Part shown: positions 1 through 4,540 of the stretch, one piece after another
How the letters are laid out: each line of letters starts with the position of its first letter
Numbering within the stretch: position 1 is the stretch's first letter
Assembly (NCBI GenBank): GCA_017963875.1
Contig: JAGCTA010000389.1
Coordinates: forward strand, 1 to 20,818
Direction: 5' to 3'
Origin: Victivallales bacterium
GTDB lineage: Bacteria > Verrucomicrobiota > Lentisphaeria > Oligosphaerales > Oligosphaeraceae
DNA: 20,818 nucleotides
Made by a program: the position numbers and the translations under genes
Notes under the pieces: generated by a model
The model's input: only the letters and a program-made list of their open reading frames with translations
Told to the model about the DNA's origin: nothing
Database searches by the model: none

Positions 1-138
1 AAGGTGAACTTCCCCGCAGTCATGGCCGAACTCAAAAACGTCGGCTACGATGGTCCGTTGACCTCCGAGGTCTCGACCAACGACGCGTCCATCGAGGAAA
101 CCGCCCAAGCCATCCGCAAAATCATGCAGATGGGATGA
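1..138 (+). CDS. Sugar phosphate isomerase/epimerase-like protein, C-terminal fragment
   Basis: The window opens inside a gene in frame 1 that ends at the TGA at 136-138. The 45 visible residues include a segment reading ELKNVGYDGPLTSEVS, followed by a helix ending in KIMQMG. This resembles the last beta-alpha unit of xylose-isomerase-like TIM-barrel proteins (the AP_endonuc_2 superfamily), where a G-Y-x-G-P-L-x-x-E element carries a late strand. These enzymes act in the cytoplasm on sugars, sugar phosphates or inositols. The catalytic metal site lies upstream of the window, so the substrate cannot be judged. A 9-bp stem-loop follows 16 bases after the stop. The family call is moderately secure; the exact function is unknown. 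Confidence 0.6.
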   Translation, partial: KVNFPAVMAELKNVGYDGPLTSEVSTNDASIEETAQAIRKIMQMG

Positions 139-154
139 CAGAACACTGACGGCT

Positions 155-184
155 GGGAAATGGACAAAACTCTCTCCATTTCCC
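155..184 (+). terminator. Stem-loop downstream of the first gene, possible terminator
   Basis: GGGAAATGG at 155-163 pairs perfectly with CCATTTCCC at 176-184 across a 12-base loop, 16 bases after the stop codon at 138. No T-run follows immediately; the nearest is six T at 201-206. It is therefore only a weak candidate for an intrinsic terminator. Confidence 0.35.
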
Positions 185-275
185 CACCGCCGCATACTTC
201 GTTTTTTCACCAAGGCTCTATTTCCCATGAGGGGCGGTAAATTTACATGACAAGGCACCTGTGAAAGCCCCCGAT

Positions 276-364
276 GAGGTCAATTATCAGTAACCCCAAA
301 TTGAGCGAAGCGAAATCTGGGGAAAGATGCCACAAAAGGAATACGACATCGGAGAGGTCGAACC
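276..364. repeat. Dispersed palindromic repeat, copy 1 (degenerate)
   Basis: This stretch matches 19534-19621 almost base for base at its flanks: GAGGTCAA, TATCAGTAACCCC, then near the end CAAAAG and GAGAGGTCGAACC-type sequence. Its centre (294-322) is a hairpin with a 9-bp stem carrying one mismatch (CCCCAAATT/AATCTGGGG) and an 11-base loop GAGCGAAGCGA. In the second copy the same loop is present as its reverse complement. The closing palindrome is decayed here (CGACATCGGAGAGGTCG, against CGACCTCGAAGAGGTCG in copy 2). The remainder of the 364-base gene-free stretch 139-502 holds only the stem-loop at 155-184 and no gene I can support. Confidence 0.7.
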
Positions 365-502
365 TACCCTCATGTGAAACAGCGCGTTCACAAGACTTTG
401 CAGGCATGACACGACCATGGTGTTTCCTCCACGTGTCGCGGCAAATAATAGTGCTCGATTGACAATACTTCCCTGTCTACGAGCATAATGCGAGAACGAA
501 TT

Positions 503-1321
503 TCAGATATCCTCTTCTCCGACCTCTTTAATCCATTTGCGCAGGAAATCAACAGCAGGGCCGCCGATATCGGCACAGGTATTGGAACAGAATATTATAC
601 CTTCGGATTTCCCCTGCCGTATATAATCGAGATAGGTTTCGCATTCAAACTCTAATTCTTGAGGAGAAAGCGGCTTTCCTGCGCCATAATTCCAGATATA
701 GCATCCTGTCATCCGTCTTTTGTCTGGAGTGCGTTCAATCATTCGATCAAGGTCATTCCGCAGGGAATCCTTTTGAGCAGGGGTGTCCATATTCCAATAG
801 GTAATGCCGTCGAACTCCCTGAGATAATCATCTATCGGGAACTCCAATCCTCTTTTGTACCACACAACCCACAGATCCAGGGGGCGTGACAACGCCGTAT
901 GAAGCCTTTCCCTCATATCGTGGATATAACTGCTGGAATAACGCGCCCAAAGTTCCACGGGTTGCATACGGTGTCCGAAAAAATCGTCCAGTATCGCTCC
1001 AGTTATATTGGGATACATTGCGGCTTGTCGAATGACTTCTTCCACATCGGTTTCTGAATCATTTCTTTTCGAGCCAGAATCACCAATGGCGGAATAGATG
1101 ACTTTAGGTACATGCTTCATCTTTTCGGATTCCGCATCAAAAGGCGGCATCGGTTTACCGCACATCACAACGCGGAAGATATTGGGGATTCCAAGAAACG
1201 CGGCACCTTCCACTGGCCCAAGTTTGTTTCCTCCAGGAAGTTTCCATTTTGAATTGCCCAGCGAGTTTTGATGGGACATGACATCCTGTCCCCAAATCCA
1301 TAGACGGTCTTTTAATTTCAT
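503..1321 (-). CDS. Conserved-looking hypothetical protein, possible TIM-barrel enzyme
   Basis: I do not recognise a named family. The 272-residue protein starts MKLKDRLWIWGQDV and has no signal peptide or membrane segment, so it is probably cytoplasmic. It has a (beta/alpha)-like alternation with strands such as KVIYSAIG, GAILDDFFG, LDLWVVWY, GITYWN, GCYIWNYG and EGIIFCSN. The acidic DDFFG element on a strand end and the aromatic-rich strands resemble glycosidase-like TIM barrels, but no catalytic pair can be assigned. It begins 22 bases after the GNAT gene, so the two are probably co-transcribed. No clear Shine-Dalgarno precedes the ATG; the spacer is an A/T run. The coding call is good, the function is open. 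Confidence 0.75.
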   Translation of the reverse strand: MKLKDRLWIWGQDVMSHQNSLGNSKWKLPGGNKLGPVEGAAFLGIPNIFRVVMCGKPMPPFDAESEKMKHVPKVIYSAIGDSGSKRNDSETDVEEVIRQAAMYPNITGAILDDFFGHRMQPVELWARYSSSYIHDMRERLHTALSRPLDLWVVWYKRGLEFPIDDYLREFDGITYWNMDTPAQKDSLRNDLDRMIERTPDKRRMTGCYIWNYGAGKPLSPQELEFECETYLDYIRQGKSEGIIFCSNTCADIGGPAVDFLRKWIKEVGEEDI

Positions 1322-1343
1322 AAAAAAACTTTTTTACAACTGG

Positions 1344-1850
1344 TTACTGGCAGTTCCGCCTTTCGTTTTCTTCATCAAGCATCTTGAAATAAAGGACTTC
1401 TGGGATGGTCCTGTCAAACCCCATCCGTTCGTATGCCTTCCTAGCGGGGGCATGAGCCTCATCCAATCCAGTATGCACCATTGCCATTTTCATTCCTTCC
1501 TTTCGGAAATAATCCAATGCAAAAGTGTACATCTCATGTCCGACACCCTTTTCTCCAGCAAGGGGGTCGGACGCATTGTTGTTGATCGTGCCGAGTTTTT
1601 TCTCGTAGTCGAGATTGAACATGATGAATCCAACAATCCGTCCATTTCTTTCACAGACATGAAGCCATTCAGGGTGCTTGTCTGCCATCGAAGTCAACTG
1701 AACGGTTTTGCTGTTCCTGGCATCAGGAATCCAGATGTCCAAAGCATCTTTCCCGATCTGTTCTTCAAAGCCATCGAAGATCCCCGCGTATGCGCGTTTC
1801 GCAATGGCGCAGATTGTTTCAATATCTTCTTTTCTGAACGCTCTAATCAT
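1344..1850 (-). CDS. GNAT-family N-acetyltransferase
   Basis: The 168-residue protein has the usual length and order of a GCN5-related acetyltransferase. The N-terminus reads MIRAFRKEDIETICAIAKRA. Strands 2-4 lie around residues 63-90 (HVCERNGRIVGFIMF). The acetyl-CoA-binding loop is in AGEKGVGHEMYTFAL, a variant of the R/Q-x-x-G-x-G/A motif, and the C-terminal ARKAYERMGF element is typical. The family transfers acetyl from acetyl-CoA to amines of small molecules or proteins; the substrate cannot be told from sequence. An AAGGA ribosome-binding site lies 8 bases upstream of the ATG. The CTAG-rich tandem array begins about 97 bases upstream of the start, where the promoter would be expected. 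Confidence 0.88.
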   Translation of the reverse strand: MIRAFRKEDIETICAIAKRAYAGIFDGFEEQIGKDALDIWIPDARNSKTVQLTSMADKHPEWLHVCERNGRIVGFIMFNLDYEKKLGTINNNASDPLAGEKGVGHEMYTFALDYFRKEGMKMAMVHTGLDEAHAPARKAYERMGFDRTIPEVLYFKMLDEENERRNCQ

Positions 1851-1946
1851 GCTTGTGTTCCTTACGATTTTGTTCAGAGCACAACGACTCTTCGTTTGAT
1901 TTCCAAGACACGCAAAAAAAGAATATGGAAATAATATACTTTGGTT

Positions 1947-2162
1947 TTCTAGAGGTTCTAGAGATTCTAGAGATTCTAGAAATTCTAGAGCGGCTAGTGG
2001 GGCTATAGATTCTAGAGCGGCTAGAGCGGCTAGAGATTCTAGAGCGGCTAGTGGGGCTAGAGATTCTAGAGCGGCTAGAGCGGCTAGAGATTCTAGAGCG
2101 GCTAGAGATTCTAGAGCGGCTTGAGCGGCTAGAGATTCTAGAGCGGCTTGAGCGGCTAGGTA
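1947..2162. repeat. CTAG-rich 9-bp tandem array, 24 units, with 27-bp higher-order repeat
   Basis: Twenty-four consecutive 9-bp units run without a single indel. Two main unit types alternate: TTCTAGAG(C/A/G) and GGCTAGAG(C/A), with variants GGCTAGTGG, GGCTTGAGC and GGCTATAGA. From 1983 they form 27-bp triplets: TTCTAGAGC, a variable middle unit, then GGCTAGAGA. The middle unit goes GGCTAGTGG, GGCTAGAGC, GGCTAGTGG, GGCTAGAGC, then (after one missing unit) GGCTTGAGC twice. Twenty-one of the 24 units contain CTAG, normally a rare tetranucleotide in bacteria. The array lies between the regulator's 3' end and the GNAT gene's 5' end. No coding role is supported; the plus-strand LE(I/R) frame is broken by TAG at 2006. 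Confidence 0.95.
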
Positions 2163-2220
2163 TGGTCTGCTAGGTACTTACTGCCAGGGAACTCAGGCAT
2201 ATAATTTCCCTTTCTCTCTG

Positions 2221-2306
2221 TCCCATTGGTCCCATCTGTCCCTGTTGTCCATTGGTCCCATCTGTCCCTGTTGTCCATTGGTCCCATCTGTCACTTTGGT
2301 CCCATG
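2221..2306. repeat. Second tandem array, TCCC-type units with 9-bp period
   Basis: Ten units starting with TCC/TCA follow one another: TCCCATTGG, TCCCATCTG, TCCCTGTTG, then TCCATTGG (8 bp), TCCCATCTG, TCCCTGTTG, TCCATTGG (8 bp), TCCCATCTG, TCACTTTGG and a partial TCCCATG. The main period is therefore 26 bp, best read as a 27-bp triplet of 9-mers that lost one base. It starts 58 bases after the CTAG array and has an unrelated base sequence but the same base period. The spacer between the arrays (2163-2220) holds nothing I recognise. Confidence 0.9.
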
Positions 2307-2329
2307 AAAACTGAATTAATACGCAGAAC

Positions 2330-2380
2330 ATTATAATTTGAGAAATCTTACTTTTTTCATGCGATTTCTCAAATTATAAT
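2330..2380. terminator. Perfect 18-bp inverted repeat after the regulator gene
   Basis: ATTATAATTTGAGAAATC at 2330-2347 is exactly complementary to 2363-2380 across a 15-base loop. It lies 17 bases past the stop codon of the minus-strand regulator, the right place for a transcript-end hairpin. The stem is A/T-rich and no U-run follows on the minus-strand transcript, so it is not a classical intrinsic terminator. It could instead stabilise the mRNA 3' end or be a protein-binding site. Confidence 0.45.
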
Positions 2381-2397
2381 TTATTAAACTGCTCTTT

Positions 2398-3471
2398 TCA
2401 ATGGCTGTTGTTTCGAATGGTCTCACCTGGATGCATCATGGGATAAAGAATGATTCGAAGAATGGATTTCGCTGGATCATGCTTCGCAAGTTGCTCCAAT
2501 GCATACTGGATTTCCCTAATCAGTTCATCAATCGGGACGGCAAAACTGGTTAGACGCGGTTTCATGTTCGTATTTCGGGAAAGATTGTCAATACCGACAA
2601 CCGACAATTGCTCTGGGATTCGTATTCCATGCTCCTTCGCAGCGGCAATGATACCCGCCGCCGCTTCATCATTATGCGCTTGAATCCCATCGACAACCGT
2701 ATTTTTCTCCATCAGTCTCTTGAACGCCTTGAAACCTTCCTCAAAATAGCCGAGGATATTGATGGCATGCGTACATGGATCTTCCATGGGGAAAAACTCA
2801 TTGAAGAACCGCTTGACCCCCGTCCAGCGCGAACAGTTCACGTCACTTATATTTCCAAGATAGAAAAGATGACGGCATCCGCTGACATACAAGTTGTACA
2901 AACCATAGTAAGTCGCGTAACTCAAATCATGCATTATCTGATGATGGCAATCCCCTATCTCGCCAAACACGGTCAGCAGCGATATGCCGTATTTTGCGAA
3001 ATGCTTTTCTATGGTGATAACATTCACATTGCCTGGAATCACCAACACCACGTTTATCTTGTTTTTGATTGCCATGTCTAGAACGACATTGAAGAAATAC
3101 TTTTCGTAGTCGCGCGGGGATTCCAGAGTCGCGATGGAATGGAGCATAGGCTTAAAGCGTCCGCTTGCCAGCATTTGCTGTTGAAGATTCAGAAGTATTT
3201 CCGTATAATAAACGTCGCTCTCCAGACGAATCAAAAGAACATTGATCTGCTTGCTGCTTTCCTTTGCAGACGACTCCACAATTGCACGATGTTCAGGGAT
3301 GCGCGACAGAATTCCGCGGAGGCAAAGTTCATCCACGCCGCGCCTCAATGTCATCAGGCAGACGCCTGCCTCTTTTGCCAATTGTGTCTCTGGCGGAATC
3401 TTATCACCCGCAGACAGATTTGGCAATACATTTTTCATAAGATAGTCTATGGCCTGTTCATATTTCTTCAT
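2398..3471 (-). CDS. GntR/LacI-type transcriptional regulator
   Basis: This 357-residue cytoplasmic regulator has an N-terminal GntR-type winged helix (about residues 1-70; signature DKIPPETQLAKEAGVCLMTL, then RRGVDELCLRGIL). It is joined to a LacI/periplasmic-binding-protein-like sensor (about 75-345). The sensor ends with the usual LacI-type signature: AHNDEAAAGIIAAA, IPEQLSVVGIDNLSRN and KPRLTSF. Such AraR-like architectures bind an operator as a dimer and respond to a sugar or glycan breakdown product. It is divergent from the prepilin-like gene and the large secreted hydrolase, which are likely targets. Upstream, the 15-bp block carrying AGGTGG is duplicated, giving two tandem Shine-Dalgarno sequences; the nearer one lies 5 bases from the ATG. 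The inducer is unknown. Confidence 0.88.
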   Translation of the reverse strand: MKKYEQAIDYLMKNVLPNLSAGDKIPPETQLAKEAGVCLMTLRRGVDELCLRGILSRIPEHRAIVESSAKESSKQINVLLIRLESDVYYTEILLNLQQQMLASGRFKPMLHSIATLESPRDYEKYFFNVVLDMAIKNKINVVLVIPGNVNVITIEKHFAKYGISLLTVFGEIGDCHHQIMHDLSYATYYGLYNLYVSGCRHLFYLGNISDVNCSRWTGVKRFFNEFFPMEDPCTHAINILGYFEEGFKAFKRLMEKNTVVDGIQAHNDEAAAGIIAAAKEHGIRIPEQLSVVGIDNLSRNTNMKPRLTSFAVPIDELIREIQYALEQLAKHDPAKSILRIILYPMMHPGETIRNNSH

Positions 3472-3500
3472 TATTCCACCTATTAATTATTCCACCTATT
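3470..3500 (-). promoter_or_regulatory. Duplicated Shine-Dalgarno block of the regulator gene
   Basis: The 15-bp sequence ATTATTCCACCTATT occurs at 3470-3484 and again at 3486-3500. Read on the minus strand this gives AGGTGGAATAAT twice, 16 bases apart; only the copy nearest the ATG has correct spacing. The second would serve as a standby ribosome site or operator half. Confidence 0.75.
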
Positions 3501-3551
3501 TTCTGTAAAAATATTTATTTATTTTAATAAAATATATAGATACTTTTATAT

Positions 3552-3585
3552 AAAATCAAATATTTTGTATAAAATAATTGATTTT
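3552..3585. promoter_or_regulatory. 34-bp near-perfect palindrome, probable operator
   Basis: The sequence is symmetric about 3568/3569: 15 of 17 base pairs are complementary (mismatches at 3560/3577 and 3567/3570). The outer arms are AAAATCAA and TTGATTTT. It lies in the divergent region between the regulator and the prepilin-like gene and overlaps the candidate -35 at 3578-3583. This is a natural position for the neighbouring GntR/LacI-type protein to repress. A/T-rich sequence forms chance palindromes more easily, so binding is inferred. Confidence 0.5.
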
Positions 3586-3605
3586 CACTTTCCTTTTGAT
3601 ATAAT
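3578..3605 (+). promoter_or_regulatory. Candidate sigma-70 promoter for the prepilin-like gene
   Basis: TTGATT (3578-3583) and TATAAT (3600-3605) are separated by 16 bases. They lie about 138 bases upstream of the chosen ATG at 3743, leaving a long leader. The -35 box overlaps the palindrome at 3552-3585. A short inverted pair, TTTGATA at 3595-3601 and TATCAAA at 3628-3634, flanks the expected transcription start. The surrounding DNA (3501-3640) is very A/T-rich, so chance matches are possible. Confidence 0.4.
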
Positions 3606-3742
3606 ACCATGTAAACAAAACATTTCGTATCAAATTTGCCATGCTTGCGGCAAGTCCCGCGTTCAAGGGCGATAATGTCCTTATTGTCACGAGTCAAAGC
3701 AAATTAACTATTTTCAAAAAGTCATTGAAGGAGCAAGAAAAC

Positions 3743-4441
3743 ATGGGAATCATTGTCAAAGCCACGCGTTTCACGTTGATTGAACTGCTTGTTGTCATCG
3801 CCATCATCTCTATTCTGGCGGCCATGTTGCTGCCTGCACTGTCCAAAGCACGCGAAAAGGCACGGATGATTACCTGCGTAAACCAGTTGAAGCATTTTGG
3901 CATACAATTGACACTGTATTGCGATGACAACAACGAGCATTTTCCAAATGCATACGCTCCATCGGGCGACTACGCCTATTATGGTGCACGTATCAAGGAA
4001 GCATCTGGAAATGGTTACAAGAATCTTGGTGTTCTCTTTGAAACGGGCTATATTACGGAAACGAAGCAATACCTCTGTCCAAGTGCCGTGGTCAGCGGCA
4101 CATACGCCAACTGCGTGAATGCAGAGACATTGAAGGCGGCGACTACGGTTTCAAGCAGTGCATACAATTACATCTGCGCGAAAAAGAATGCCAACGGCAC
4201 TGCGGCCTGCGGAAGCACAAGTTGGAATTGCGCCTTTGCACGCACGGCCTCCGTCACATCCGATTTACCTCTCTGCATTGACAAGGAAGGTGGAAGCAGT
4301 CATAACTACAGATACAACATTCTTTTTGTCGATAGCCATGTCAGTGCGCTCAGAGGAGACTCAACGCTCCAATGGTACATCGGCAATGCCAAGAACGTTG
4401 ATTTTGTACCCTATCTTGGACAAAGGCTTGGCATCAAATAG
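3743..4441 (+). CDS. Prepilin-type (type II pseudopilin-like) H-X9-DG-family protein
   Basis: The 232-residue protein begins with a short charged leader followed by [20 protein letters not shown], then [12 protein letters not shown]. This is the class III prepilin signal and hydrophobic helix. It is normally processed by a prepilin peptidase and assembled by a type II/type IV pilus-like machine. Glu5 of the mature form is present, but residue -1 is Arg rather than Gly. The C-terminus carries [14 protein letters not shown], matching the prepilin-associated H-X9-DG motif with Ser in place of Gly. The ATG at 3743 is chosen because GAAGGAG lies 9 bases upstream; the frame extends to 3641 without such a site. 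It lies between a divergent GntR/LacI-type regulator and a secreted hydrolase, suggesting co-regulation. Its role may be scaffold or glycan capture. Confidence 0.88.
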   Translation: MGIIVKATRFTLIELLVVIAIISILAAMLLPALSKAREKARMITCVNQLKHFGIQLTLYCDDNNEHFPNAYAPSGDYAYYGARIKEASGNGYKNLGVLFETGYITETKQYLCPSAVVSGTYANCVNAETLKAATTVSSSAYNYICAKKNANGTAACGSTSWNCAFARTASVTSDLPLCIDKEGGSSHNYRYNILFVDSHVSALRGDSTLQWYIGNAKNVDFVPYLGQRLGIK

Positions 4442-4540
4442 CCTTTGGATTCATCCATGCGGTGGCAAACACATGGCTTGCCTGCCGCCTTCCTCACCAA
4501 CATTCTGGATAGCCTCCAAACCTCCATTTCAAATCTGCCC

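Noticed and set aside
459..489. Promoter with TTGACA at 459 and CATAAT at 484
   Set aside because: The 19-base spacer is poor and no plus-strand gene follows; 503-1321 is on the minus strand.
1278..1934. A 218-residue plus-strand frame opposite the GNAT gene
   Set aside because: It lies antisense to a clear acetyltransferase gene and shows no recognisable domain.
1925..2008. A plus-strand frame through the CTAG array encoding leucine/glutamate-rich LE(I/R) tripeptides from ATG 1925
   Set aside because: It stops at TAG 2006 after 27 residues, has no ribosome-binding site, and reads as a by-product of the 9-bp repeat. I treat the array as non-coding.
1947..2306. CRISPR array
   Set aside because: The repeats are directly adjacent 9-bp units with no unique spacers, and no cas gene is nearby.
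2330..2380. Miniature transposon (MITE) with terminal inverted repeats
   Set aside because: The loop is only 15 bases, there is no target-site duplication, and no related transposase is present. It is better described as a hairpin.
4445..4540. N-terminal extension of the secreted hydrolase from a TTG at 4445
   Set aside because: The extension would bury a good signal peptide that begins at ATG 4541, and no ribosome-binding site supports the TTG.
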